Origin: Gemmatimonadota bacterium
Lineage (GTDB): Bacteria > Gemmatimonadota > Gemmatimonadetes > Longimicrobiales > Gaopeijiaceae
NCBI GenBank assembly: GCA_030827315.1
Contig: JAURER010000016.1
Location: 1-64,000, forward strand
Direction of reading: 5' to 3'
Length of the DNA stretch: 64,000 bases
Positions 53,471 through 61,963 of the stretch are shown one piece after another. Position numbers and translations under genes: made by a program. Numbering within the stretch: the first letter of the stretch is position 1; each line of letters begins with the position of its first letter. The notes under the pieces are model-generated. The model was not told the DNA's origin. It saw only the letters and a list, made by a program, of their open reading frames with translations, and made no database searches.

Positions 53471-54853
53471 ATGGAGAGACCCGAATTGAGCACATCGTCC
53501 GATGTCGCCGTCGCGGCGCAGGAGCGCGGCTACCCGCGCATCGTCGTGGAGCCGCCGGGGCCGCGCGCCCGGGCGATCGTCGATCGCGAGTCGACCCTCG
53601 CCAGCGCCTGCTACATCAAGGCCTATCCGCTCGTGGTGGCCCGGGGCGAGGGACCCATGGTGGAGGACGTCGACGGGAACCGGTTCATCGACTTCATGGC
53701 GGGGATCGGTGTTGCGTCGACGGGCCACGCGCATCCGGCGGTGGTCGGGGCCATCCAGCGTGCCGCCGGGGACTTCTTGCACGTCTGCGGCACGGACTTC
53801 TACTACCCCGCCATGACCGAGCTCATGGACCGGCTGGCTCGACTCGCACCCGGTCCCACGCCCAAGCGCGTCTTCCTGACGAACTCGGGCACGGAGGCCG
53901 TCGACGGTGCGATCAAGCTGGCTCGACGGGCCACGGGGCGCACCCAGATCGTCGCCTTCGACGGAGCGTTCCACGGCCGGAGCTACGGCGCCATGAGCCT
54001 CACGTCGTCGAAGGCTCTCCAGCGGAAGGGCTTCGGACCGATGCTCCCCGGCGTCCACCACGTACCCTACGGCTACTGCTTCCGGTGCGCGTACGGGAAG
54101 AGCTGGCCCTCGTGCGAACTGGCGTGTGTCTCGGCCATCGAGCGGAACCTCTTCGCCCGGCGGGTGGACCCTTCCGACGTGGCGGCCATCGTCGTCGAAC
54201 CCATCCAGGGGGAAGGCGGATACGTGGTCCCGCCGGCCGACTACCTTCCGGCCCTCCGGAGTCTGTGCGACCGCCACGGCATTCTTCTCGTGGCCGACGA
54301 GATCCAGTCCGGCGTCGGCCGCACCGGTCGTATGTTCGCCTGCGAGCACGCCGGCGTGGAGCCCGACATCCTCCTCACGGCCAAGGGCCTCGCGTCGGGC
54401 ATGCCCATCGGGGCCATCGTGGTTCGGGAGACGGTGGACCTCTGGGAGAGCGGGGCGCACGGCTCGACGTTCGGCGGCAATCCCGTATGCTGCGCGGCCG
54501 CGAACGCGACGCTGGAGCTCGTCGAGAACGGCCTGGTGGACCAGGCGGCCAGGGTCGGCCGGCACCTCCTCGCCCGGGCGGCGGACGTCGCGTCTCGACA
54601 CGAGGTGGTCGGCGACGTGCGGGGACTGGGCCTGATGGTCGGCCTCGAACTCTGTGATCCGGCCAGGGGCGGAGCCCCGGCGAAGAAGCTGGCCGAGGCC
54701 GTGGTCCAGACGGCCTTCCGAAAGGGTCTGCTGGTGCTCGACGCGGGTGAGAGCGTGGTACGGCTGCTGCCTCCGCTCGTGGCCGACGAGGTCGATGTGG
54801 ACCTCGCGTTGGGCATTCTGGACGAAACGCTCGCCGAGGTCTCGGGCGCATAG
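53471..54853 (+). CDS. Class III PLP-dependent aminotransferase (4-aminobutyrate/ornithine type)
   Basis: A 460-residue fold-type I enzyme. K305 in LLTAKGLASGMP binds PLP; NSGTEAVDGAIKLARRATGR, DGAFHGRSYGAM, VVEPIQGEGG and VADEIQSGVGRTG are class III landmarks. A four-Cys set, C203 and C206 (CFRC) with C215 and C219 (PSCELAC), occurs in a subgroup with 4-aminobutyrate aminotransferase-like and archaeal amino-acid racemase-like members, and may hold zinc. The start is uncertain: ATG 53471 chosen; TTG at 53486 has GGAGAG ahead at good spacing, and ATG 53459 is also possible. Diverges from the P1/CocE/D-aminoacylase operon. Confidence 0.85.
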   Translation: MERPELSTSSDVAVAAQERGYPRIVVEPPGPRARAIVDRESTLASACYIKAYPLVVARGEGPMVEDVDGNRFIDFMAGIGVASTGHAHPAVVGAIQRAAGDFLHVCGTDFYYPAMTELMDRLARLAPGPTPKRVFLTNSGTEAVDGAIKLARRATGRTQIVAFDGAFHGRSYGAMSLTSSKALQRKGFGPMLPGVHHVPYGYCFRCAYGKSWPSCELACVSAIERNLFARRVDPSDVAAIVVEPIQGEGGYVVPPADYLPALRSLCDRHGILLVADEIQSGVGRTGRMFACEHAGVEPDILLTAKGLASGMPIGAIVVRETVDLWESGAHGSTFGGNPVCCAAANATLELVENGLVDQAARVGRHLLARAADVASRHEVVGDVRGLGLMVGLELCDPARGGAPAKKLAEAVVQTAFRKGLLVLDAGESVVRLLPPLVADEVDVDLALGILDETLAEVSGA

Positions 54854-54924
54854 CACAAAGGTTGTGGGCGATTCGCCGGCACCGTAGCCTGAGCGGACCC
54901 ACAGGCCCCCAGGGAGCCGGACCG

Positions 54925-56571
54925 ATGCGCCTGAACGCCTCTTCCCCTCTGATCGCCACAGCGCTGCTGGCGATGGCATCGTGTGCACCGTCGCCTCCCT
55001 CCGCGGAAGCCGACGCGGGCCCGCCGAACATCCTGCTTATCATCGCCGACGACCTGGCCTACGCGGACCTGGGCAGCTACGGCGGGGACGTCTCCACGCC
55101 GAACATCGACGCATTGGCCGCCCGGGGTGTCCGCTTCACCCAGTTCCACACGGCCCCCATGTGCGCGCCCACCCGGGCCATGCTCCTCAGCGGCAACGAC
55201 AACCACGTCGCCGGTATGGGCATGCAGGGCGGCGCCCCGCCTCCGCTGGACGCGGAGCCGGGGTACGAGGGATACCTGTCCGATCGGGTCGTCCCCTTCC
55301 CGAAGCTCCTCCAGGACGTCGGGTACCAGACCTATTCGGTGGGGAAGTGGCACCTGGGCACCCGACCGGAGCACACGCCGACGGCTGCGGGCTTCGATCG
55401 CTCCTTCCAGCTGCTCCAGGGCGCAGGAGACCATTTCAGCGACATCGCGCTCTCCGGCCGGGACAGCGTCTCCAGGTACTGGGACGACGGCGCGTATGGA
55501 AGCTGGCCCGAGGGCGGCTATTCGACGGAGGTGTACACGGATCGACTCCTGGGCTTCATCCGGGACGGGCTCCCGGAGGCGCGCCCCTTCTTCGCCTGGG
55601 TGGCCTACACGTCACCGCACTGGCCCCTCCAGGTCCCGGACGAATACCTCGATCGGTATCGGGGACGATACGACATGGGGTACGACCGCCTCCGTGAACT
55701 CCGCTTCGAGTCCCTCCAGCGCGCGGGCATCGTGCCGCGCGACCGGACGCTTCCACCTCGTCGTGAAGAAATCACGCCATGGGAGCAGCTGTCCGCGGAA
55801 GAGCAGCGTATCGAGTCGAGGAAGATGGAGCTCTACGCCGCGATGGTGGAGAACCTCGACCACCATGTCGGTCGGCTCCTGGACGCCCTTTCCGACGAGG
55901 GCGTCCTGGACAACACGCTGGTCGTCTTCCTGTCGGACAACGGAGCTGCAGCGGAGGACTTCTACCGAAGCGGCAGCTACTCGGATTGGCTGCAACGCAA
56001 CTACGACAACCGCTACGAGAACATGGGCACGCGCACGTCGTACGTGTCGTACGGCCCCCAGTGGGCGGAAGCCGGCTCGGCACCGTTCCGTGGCCACAAG
56101 GGATGGGCCCACGAGGGCGGCATCGTCGCGCCGATGATCGTCGCCGGACCGGGCGTGGCCGGAGCCGGCTCCATCCAGCAGGCCTACGCCGGCGTGTCGG
56201 ACCTGGCGCCGACCCTCCTGGAGGTCGCGGGTGCGGAGTACCCCGGACCGTTCGGCACGGCCAGGACCCGCCCCATGTCAGGCTCGAGTCTGCTGCCCCT
56301 GCTTCGCGGCGACGCGGACCGCGTTCACGCTCCCTCCGAGCTCCTCGCCCTCTCGCACGCAGGTCAGGCGTATGTCCGGCTGAACCAGTGGAAGCTGGTA
56401 TCCGAAGACCAGTTCACCGGACTCGAAACATTCGCGCTCTACGACCTCGACAGCGATCCTGGGGAAACGACGGATCTGTCGGGGCGCTTTCCGGACAAAC
56501 GGGCCGAGCTCCTGGATTCCCTGACCGCCTTTCGCGCGCGGGTGGGCGTCGTGACGCCCGAGCCGCGCTGA
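54925..56571 (+). CDS. Sulfatase lipoprotein
   Basis: A 548-residue type I sulfatase. The ATG at 54925 begins a lipoprotein leader (LLAMASC, Cys 20). CAPTR at 80-84 is the C-x-P-x-R motif whose Cys is turned into formylglycine by a separate enzyme; NILLIIADDLAYADLGSYGG (metal Asp 42-43), GKWHLG and LSDNGA are the other active-site landmarks; PFRGHKGWAHEGGIVAPMI closes the site. It would remove sulfate esters from polysaccharides or small aryl compounds outside the cytoplasm, typical of marine bacteria. No sulfatase-maturing gene is nearby. GGGAG lies ahead of the ATG. Confidence 0.9.
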   Translation: MRLNASSPLIATALLAMASCAPSPPSAEADAGPPNILLIIADDLAYADLGSYGGDVSTPNIDALAARGVRFTQFHTAPMCAPTRAMLLSGNDNHVAGMGMQGGAPPPLDAEPGYEGYLSDRVVPFPKLLQDVGYQTYSVGKWHLGTRPEHTPTAAGFDRSFQLLQGAGDHFSDIALSGRDSVSRYWDDGAYGSWPEGGYSTEVYTDRLLGFIRDGLPEARPFFAWVAYTSPHWPLQVPDEYLDRYRGRYDMGYDRLRELRFESLQRAGIVPRDRTLPPRREEITPWEQLSAEEQRIESRKMELYAAMVENLDHHVGRLLDALSDEGVLDNTLVVFLSDNGAAAEDFYRSGSYSDWLQRNYDNRYENMGTRTSYVSYGPQWAEAGSAPFRGHKGWAHEGGIVAPMIVAGPGVAGAGSIQQAYAGVSDLAPTLLEVAGAEYPGPFGTARTRPMSGSSLLPLLRGDADRVHAPSELLALSHAGQAYVRLNQWKLVSEDQFTGLETFALYDLDSDPGETTDLSGRFPDKRAELLDSLTAFRARVGVVTPEPR

Positions 56572-56595
56572 GCCGGCATCCCGTCTGGCGGCGGT

Positions 56596-57309
56596 TCAGC
56601 CCGCCCGCAGGCCGACGGACACGCCCAGCCGGAAGGTCCAGAGATTCGTTTCGCTGCGCCGCGGACGGATCACCACGCTCCCGTCGGGAAGGTCCTGGAT
56701 GTCGCCCTTCCTGAGGTACTCCGCTTCCCCGTTCTCGTGGTAGCGCGCGCCGAAGTCGATGTCGACGGGATGGCGCCCTGAGGAGACCCGGATCTGGACG
56801 CCGACTCCCCCCATCCAGGCGAACGTCGCGTCGTCGAAATTCGTCGATGACGCGAACGGAACACCGTCGTCGTTGGCACCGTCGACGGACGACGTGGTCG
56901 CGAAGTAGGCGAACCCGGCGCTGAAGTTTCCGTACATGCGCACGGGCCCGCCCACCACCCCGAGCTCGGGTCCCAACCCCGCGAAGATGATGTTGTTCTC
57001 GGTGGTGAGATCACCGGTCACCCGGCAGGGCAGTGTGATGCAGATGCGGATGGTCTCCCGCCCGTACTGCAGGAAGCCGAGGTCGCCACGCAGACTGAGG
57101 ACGCCCGCCTCATCAAGGGCGTACCGGCCAAAAAACCCCAGGCCGAAGCCCGTACCCACGTTCTCGGCGAAGGCTCCGGTGGGCTTCGCGACCAGGACCT
57201 CACCCCCGACGTACCCCCGGGGCGCCGGGGTCGACTCCTGCGCCGCCGTACGAGAGAAGGCGAGCGCGATGGCCACACCCAGGAACGAAGCGTATGTAAG
57301 AGTGCGCAT
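56596..57309 (-). CDS. Outer-membrane beta-barrel protein, porin-like
   Basis: A 237-residue protein with a signal peptide ending near SRTAAQ. The rest alternates hydrophobic and polar residues in beta-strand style (GYVGGEVLVAKPTGAF, GFGLGFFGRYALDEAG, GGVGVQIRVSSGRHPVDIDFGARY, NLWTFRLGVSVGLRAG), as in OmpA-like or OmpW-like barrels of 8 strands. Two Cys in the CITLPC loop are likely a disulfide. No family name recognised with confidence. Convergent with the sulfatase gene with a 24-base gap, so the two share the 3' region. Confidence 0.65.
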   Translation of the reverse strand: MRTLTYASFLGVAIALAFSRTAAQESTPAPRGYVGGEVLVAKPTGAFAENVGTGFGLGFFGRYALDEAGVLSLRGDLGFLQYGRETIRICITLPCRVTGDLTTENNIIFAGLGPELGVVGGPVRMYGNFSAGFAYFATTSSVDGANDDGVPFASSTNFDDATFAWMGGVGVQIRVSSGRHPVDIDFGARYHENGEAEYLRKGDIQDLPDGSVVIRPRRSETNLWTFRLGVSVGLRAG

Positions 57310-57732
57310 GAAGGGGTTCGGTCGTCGGTCAGCGTGATCTCGGTGCGGTCACTCCCCGCACCCACCGTGTGTCGTGAAGCGGGATCGTCGGTGCGGCTTC
57401 GCCCGTTCCACGCAGCTTCGGCCAGCCGGGGCGGCGCCGAGCGCAAGCCCGTCGCGGTCGTGCCAGCCAACATCGCGCGGGCGCGCCCCGGGGAGCAAGC
57501 GGGGCCATGCCTCGCGACGCCTCGGGTCCTTTCGCCTCTTTCACCCATGATGGACGAGTCCGAACGTGTGAGCCCGGCCGACGCGACGCACCACCGGCTC
57601 GAGGGGGGCGCCCGCCAGGGAGCGGAAGCGCTCGCCCTCGCCTAGGGGCCCGCCTCGACATCGTGCCGACGTTGAGCCGGGAACACGCGCTACGTTTCGA
57701 TCGGCATCAGCTCCGAAAGAGCCAGCCCCGCA
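57310..57732. other. Non-coding gap, nothing recognised
   Basis: A 423-base stretch between two minus-strand genes. An open frame of about 100 codons on the plus strand (57334-57645) has no ribosome site, no recognisable product and poor codon pattern. I see no hairpin or repeat worth naming. It probably holds the promoter of the beta-barrel gene at its left side. Confidence 0.5.
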
Positions 57733-59016
57733 CTAGGCGTCCTCTCGCGATGGCTCGACGGTGGCCGGCAGGGCATCCGGTACCACCGCGAGACCGGCCG
57801 AGTCGCCGAACTTGTCGGCCCAGACGACCCCGAGTCCTCTCCGTTCCGCGCGGGACGCTCGGCCCGCCAGGAGAACGGCGCATCCCTTGAGGCCGAGCGG
57901 CGTGAAGAGGTTGAGCAGAAACGCGGTGAAGATCACCACCGAGAACACGGGAGGCTCGATGGCGCCCTGCGCGAGGGCCAGTGAGGCCAGGATGAACGCA
58001 AGCTCGGCGCGTCCGCACATGCCGATGCCCACGGTGAGCGCCTCGCGGGGTGACAGCCCCATCCGCAGGGCCATACCGCCGGCACTCACGATCTGACTAA
58101 CCAGGACGGCAAAGGTGAGGGCCGCGAGCAGGCCGAGACCGGTCGCGCTGATGTCGAAGGTGATCGAGAAGCCCAGAGAGATGAAGAAGATCGGACCGAG
58201 GAAGGAGTAGGCGATCCCGTAGGAGCGGTCGGCGACCACGCGCACGAGGTTCGGGTGAGCGACCCTCTCCTCGAAGAAGAGCCCGGCGAGGTAGGCCCCC
58301 AGGATCATGTGCAACCCGATCGCCTCCGCCACCAGTCCGGCCCCGATCGCGAGTATGAGTACGAAGGTGAAGCCCTTTCCGCCCTCCGAGCGGAAGGGAA
58401 TGGTGAGCCTCGGATAGACGTAGCGTCCGAGCAGGAAAGCGAGCGCGAAGAACGCGACCACCTTGGCGAGGGTGAGCGCGACATCCACCGCTCCGAAGGA
58501 GTCACCCGACAGGACACCCAGGATCAGCCCGAAGAAGATCAGCGTGAGCAGGTCGTCGATGACGCAACTCGCTACGATGACCCGTGCGACCCGGGTATCC
58601 GTGAGCCCGAGGTCCCGGAGCGTCTTCAGTGTGATGACCACCGCCGTGGCGGTCATCGTGAGGCCGACGAAGGTCGCCCCGACGAGGTCCAGCCCGAACG
58701 CCGAAGCCACCGAGAAGCTCACGGCGAACGGTACGAGCGCGCCCACGATCGCCACGCCGAGCGAACGCTTGAGCGCATCGAAGAACTGCCGCGGCTGGGT
58801 CTCGACACCGGCGTGGAACATCAGGAAGAAGATGCCGATCTCGGCCAGCAGCGTGATCGCTTCGGAGGGCTGGATCCAGCCCAGGACCGCCGGACCGACC
58901 AGAACGCCGACGATCAGCTCGCCCATGATGGTCGGCAGCCCGAGAGGGCGAAGCGTCACGGCCACCAGCCAGATCGCGGCCAGCAGAATCAGCAGGTCGA
59001 CGGCGATGTCGTGCAT
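57733..59016 (-). CDS. CPA2-family cation:proton antiporter
   Basis: A 427-residue membrane protein with about 12-13 helices, KefB/KefC-like. GELIVGVLVGPAVLG (helix 2), MFHAGVET, and the ion-site pair D154-D155 in ASCVIDDLLTLI are landmarks of Na+(K+)/H+ exchangers. The C-terminus ends soon after the last helix, so the RCK/TrkA-N domain of KefC is missing; control must be different or the protein acts without nucleotide. Likely role is pH or ion balance. Diverges from the PhoX-like gene across 162 bases. Confidence 0.9.
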   Translation of the reverse strand: MHDIAVDLLILLAAIWLVAVTLRPLGLPTIMGELIVGVLVGPAVLGWIQPSEAITLLAEIGIFFLMFHAGVETQPRQFFDALKRSLGVAIVGALVPFAVSFSVASAFGLDLVGATFVGLTMTATAVVITLKTLRDLGLTDTRVARVIVASCVIDDLLTLIFFGLILGVLSGDSFGAVDVALTLAKVVAFFALAFLLGRYVYPRLTIPFRSEGGKGFTFVLILAIGAGLVAEAIGLHMILGAYLAGLFFEERVAHPNLVRVVADRSYGIAYSFLGPIFFISLGFSITFDISATGLGLLAALTFAVLVSQIVSAGGMALRMGLSPREALTVGIGMCGRAELAFILASLALAQGAIEPPVFSVVIFTAFLLNLFTPLGLKGCAVLLAGRASRAERRGLGVVWADKFGDSAGLAVVPDALPATVEPSREDA

Positions 59017-59178
59017 GCCTCAAAGCTAACCCGGGAGGCCTGGCCGGCGTGACTCGGCCTGCGCCGGAAGAGGCCAGCCCTTCTCCGGCGCCATGTCACG
59101 GTCGTTTCGCAGGCACGAGCGGCATTGCGCGAACGGCGGCCCGGGCTCACGATTGTCGGCCCCCTTCCGGCCCTCGCC

Positions 59179-60573
59179 ATGACCATCTCGCGACGTCGCT
59201 TCATCGGAACCGCCGCGGCGATTCCCCTTGGCTTCACCGGCCTGCGCTATGCGCGCCCGGACGTTTCTGCCCCGTCCATCCCCTCGGACGTCGGCTTCGG
59301 CCCGCTGCGGGACGACCCGGACGGCATCATCGCCCTGCCCGAGGGCTTCAGCTACCGGATCGTGTCACGACGCGGCGAACGGATGAGCGACGGCTTCTTC
59401 GTCCCGACGCGGCACGACGGCATGGGTGCCTTTCCGGGCCCGGACGGGATGACGCTGCTCGTCCGCAACCACGAGCTCACGCCCGACGCTCCTCCTGAGG
59501 ACGGAGCCTTCGGGGCGGATCTCGGATTGCTCTCGCGCCTCGATGGGCACCAGATCTACGACCCTGGTCGCACGGGCGTGCCCGCGTTCGGCGGAACGAC
59601 CACGCTCCTGTACGACACCGTCAACCAGCGGCTGGTGTCGCACCACCTGAGCCTCGCCGGCACCGTGGTCAACTGCGCCGGGGGGGTCACACCCTGGGGG
59701 TCGTGGATCACGTGCGAGGAGACCGTCGCGCGCTCGGGTGACCGCTTCGGGCGCGACCACGGGTACAACTTCGAGGTCCCGGCCACGGTCTCGGGCGGGG
59801 TCGTCCGTGCGGAACCCCTCCGCGACATGGGCCGCTTCGTGCACGAGGCGATCGCCGTCCATCCCTCGAGCGGGATCGTCTACGAGACGGAGGACCTGAG
59901 CGACGGCCTCCTCTATCGCTTCATCCCTCACGTGCCCGGCGCACTCGCGCAGGGCGGTCGCCTCCAGGCACTCGCGATACGCGGACGACCGAGCCTGGAC
60001 CTCCGCAACTTCGACGGTCGCGACATCGAACCCGGTCTTGCCATGGATGTCGAGTGGATCGACATGGAAGACGTCGAGTCCCCGGACGACGACCTCCGGT
60101 ACCGGGGCTTCGAGGCGGGCGCCGCGCGCTTCGCGCGCGGGGAGGGGATCTTCTACGGCGAGCGCGACGGCACGGGCGAAGTGTACATCGCGTGCACGAA
60201 TGGCGGAGAGGCGAGGAAGGGGCAGATCTGGCGGTACGTGCCGAGCGTGGACGAAGGAGGCCCCGGCGAACGGCATGCCCCCGGGCGGCTCGAGCTCTTC
60301 GTGGAACCCAACGACGGCACGATCATCGAGAACGCCGACAACCTCTGCATCGCTCCGTGGGGAGACCTGATCGTCTGCGAGGATGGCACCGGCGACGACT
60401 GGCTGATTGGCATCACGCCCCGCGGCGAGTTCTACAAGTTTGCCCAGAACCTGAACGGACAGGGCGAGTTCGCCGGGGCGTGCTTCTCGCCGGACGGCAG
60501 CACCTTCTTCGTGAACATGCAGGTGGACGGCTGGACCCTGGCGATCACCGGTCCGTGGGGCAGTCGGATCTGA
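59179..60573 (+). CDS. PhoX-like (DUF839) Tat-exported protein
   Basis: A 464-residue protein. The ATG at 59179 starts the Tat signal MTISRRRFIGTAAAIPLGF; the frame extends 18 codons upstream without a leader. DUF839/PhoX landmarks: TPWGSWITCEETVARSG (the Glu pair binds calcium in PhoX), HEAIAVHPSSGIVYETEDL, YIACTNGGE, and DNLCIAPWGDLIVCEDG. PhoX phosphatases use calcium and iron and act in the periplasm on organic phosphate; this member may be one or a relative with other activity. I see no Pho box in the 162-base upstream gap, though I did not search with a matrix. Confidence 0.85.
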   Translation: MTISRRRFIGTAAAIPLGFTGLRYARPDVSAPSIPSDVGFGPLRDDPDGIIALPEGFSYRIVSRRGERMSDGFFVPTRHDGMGAFPGPDGMTLLVRNHELTPDAPPEDGAFGADLGLLSRLDGHQIYDPGRTGVPAFGGTTTLLYDTVNQRLVSHHLSLAGTVVNCAGGVTPWGSWITCEETVARSGDRFGRDHGYNFEVPATVSGGVVRAEPLRDMGRFVHEAIAVHPSSGIVYETEDLSDGLLYRFIPHVPGALAQGGRLQALAIRGRPSLDLRNFDGRDIEPGLAMDVEWIDMEDVESPDDDLRYRGFEAGAARFARGEGIFYGERDGTGEVYIACTNGGEARKGQIWRYVPSVDEGGPGERHAPGRLELFVEPNDGTIIENADNLCIAPWGDLIVCEDGTGDDWLIGITPRGEFYKFAQNLNGQGEFAGACFSPDGSTFFVNMQVDGWTLAITGPWGSRI

Positions 60574-60720
60574 GCGCGCCGTCCGGCGGCTTGCCCGCTG
60601 CGGCGTGGCGTCGCGATCCAGCCCTCGGGACGTGTTTCGGTTGGATCAACCGATGCGCTGCGTGAGATCGAAGCATCGGGCAACTCACCGCACCCGGCGC
60701 ACCGCGCGCCGGCTCGCGGG

Positions 60721-61728
60721 TCAGCGCGGGGACGATTCCGTCCGGTCGTCGGCGAGGTGCGGGCACGGCGCGAGCGCGGTACGCCAGCCCTGGGTGCAGG
60801 CCACCCGGACAGCGGTCTGCCGAATCCACCCCTGGATCGCGGGGTGCGGGAGCAGCCCGTCACCGGGCGCGTACGAGAGTCCTTCCAGGACTTCTGCGTA
60901 AGGGCCGAACCCGCTTAAGCGCATGGGGAGCACCAGGACGCGGCGGCCCTCGGCGGCCTCCGCGGCGACCCAGGTACGGATCTGCCCCTCGGCCTCGGCA
61001 CGCTTTTCGTCCCAGTCCTCCCTGAGCGTGGCTGCGCGGACGCGCGTGAACCCCTCGTGCTCAAGGGAGCCGGCGATGGCGCTCATGACGGCCAGGACCT
61101 CGTCGTTCTCACCCTCGTCGCCCATGCCGTGGGCCAGCAGGAGGACGCTCTCCGCTGCCGGCGCCCGGCTGATCTCGGCGGCACGAGCGCGCATGATCTG
61201 TGCCGCCTCGTCGGACTCCAGCATCCCGTAGGCGTGGGTGGCGAGGGTCAGGCCGTGCTCGATGGGCGCGGGGGAGGCGCCGCCGTGCGCTGCGTGCCCC
61301 GCGGCGCCGGCCCCGCCGTGCGCACCTTCGGCGTGGTCCATGAGGAGGAAGCTCGCGGGGGGCTGGTCGGAGAGCCCCAGGAAATACTCGGTCTGGTCGA
61401 GGAAGGAGCGGCCCGAGAGGAACATCCGGACCACCGCGACGTGGGTGACGCCGTCCTGGCGGAGGGAGTCGAGGGCGGCCTGTAGAGTCCGCGGGGACGC
61501 CATTCCGTATGCCAGACGCGTCGGGACCTCGCCGCGGAGCGGCGCAACGGCCTCGGCCACGCTCCGGTCCCACTCGGGGCCGCCACCGTGGGCCATCACC
61601 AGGACGCCGAACCCGCTGGAGGCCGGGGCCTGGACATCCCGGGCCGGGTGCACGGTTGCTTCGGGTGACGGTCCGGGCGCCGCGCAGGCGGCGAGGGCGA
61701 GCACCCCGAGGAGAATGGAAGTTCGCAT
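60721..61728 (-). CDS. His-rich lipoprotein with two CbiX-like domains
   Basis: A 335-residue lipoprotein (lipobox LAAC, Cys 15) with two CbiX/SirB-like chelatase domains, about 38-130 and 190-315. Each has the family His: H47 in VLVMAHGGG and H200 in LLLAHGMGD. The cytoplasmic chelatases insert cobalt, nickel or iron into tetrapyrroles; this one would be periplasmic, so a metal-binding or trafficking role is more likely. Between the domains is a His-rich stretch (H132, H137, H145, H148; DHAEGAHGGAGAAGHAAHGG). A Fur-type palindrome overlaps its promoter (61746-61762), which supports control by iron or another metal. Confidence 0.78.
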   Translation of the reverse strand: MRTSILLGVLALAACAAPGPSPEATVHPARDVQAPASSGFGVLVMAHGGGPEWDRSVAEAVAPLRGEVPTRLAYGMASPRTLQAALDSLRQDGVTHVAVVRMFLSGRSFLDQTEYFLGLSDQPPASFLLMDHAEGAHGGAGAAGHAAHGGASPAPIEHGLTLATHAYGMLESDEAAQIMRARAAEISRAPAAESVLLLAHGMGDEGENDEVLAVMSAIAGSLEHEGFTRVRAATLREDWDEKRAEAEGQIRTWVAAEAAEGRRVLVLPMRLSGFGPYAEVLEGLSYAPGDGLLPHPAIQGWIRQTAVRVACTQGWRTALAPCPHLADDRTESSPR

Positions 61729-61745
61729 CGCAATATCGCCAGAGA

Positions 61746-61762
61746 TTGAGAATCGTTCTCAA
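61746..61762. promoter_or_regulatory. Fur-type operator
   Basis: TTGAGAATCGTTCTCAA is a perfect inverted repeat of 7 bases on each side of TCG and resembles Fur boxes of the GAGAATCATTCTC type. It lies 18 bases ahead of the ATG of the CbiX-like gene, just after the likely transcription start, so a bound repressor would block it. Confidence 0.6.
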
Positions 61763-61772
61763 GTTGTAAGAG

Positions 61773-61799
61773 CTTATCTCACGTGGTCGCGAGCGTCAA
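61773..61799 (-). promoter_or_regulatory. Sigma-70-type promoter of the CbiX-like gene
   Basis: On the minus strand, TTGACG (61794-61799, 5 of 6 to consensus) and GATAAG (61773-61778, 4 of 6) are 15 bases apart; a slightly different -10 window (TAAGCT) gives 17. The region is markedly AT-richer than its surroundings. Start site expected near 61765, next to the Fur-type palindrome. Confidence 0.5.
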
Positions 61800-61963
61800 C
61801 TTGACCCGTGGCCGGTCATCCCGGACGACGTCTAAATCGCCGTCGCAGTCACGCATCCGGATGCGATCGCAGCTCGCACTCCGTCCAAGGGTGGCCCCGT
61901 CCCCGGCCGCGACCTAAGCTTTCCGGGTCTCAAGGTCATTGCCCGAAGGAGCCGGAGGCCCGC

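Noticed and set aside
57334-57645. Plus-strand open frame of about 100 codons in the 57.3-57.7 kb gap
   Set aside because: No ribosome site, no leader or family, and Arg/Ala-heavy translation typical of non-coding high-GC DNA.
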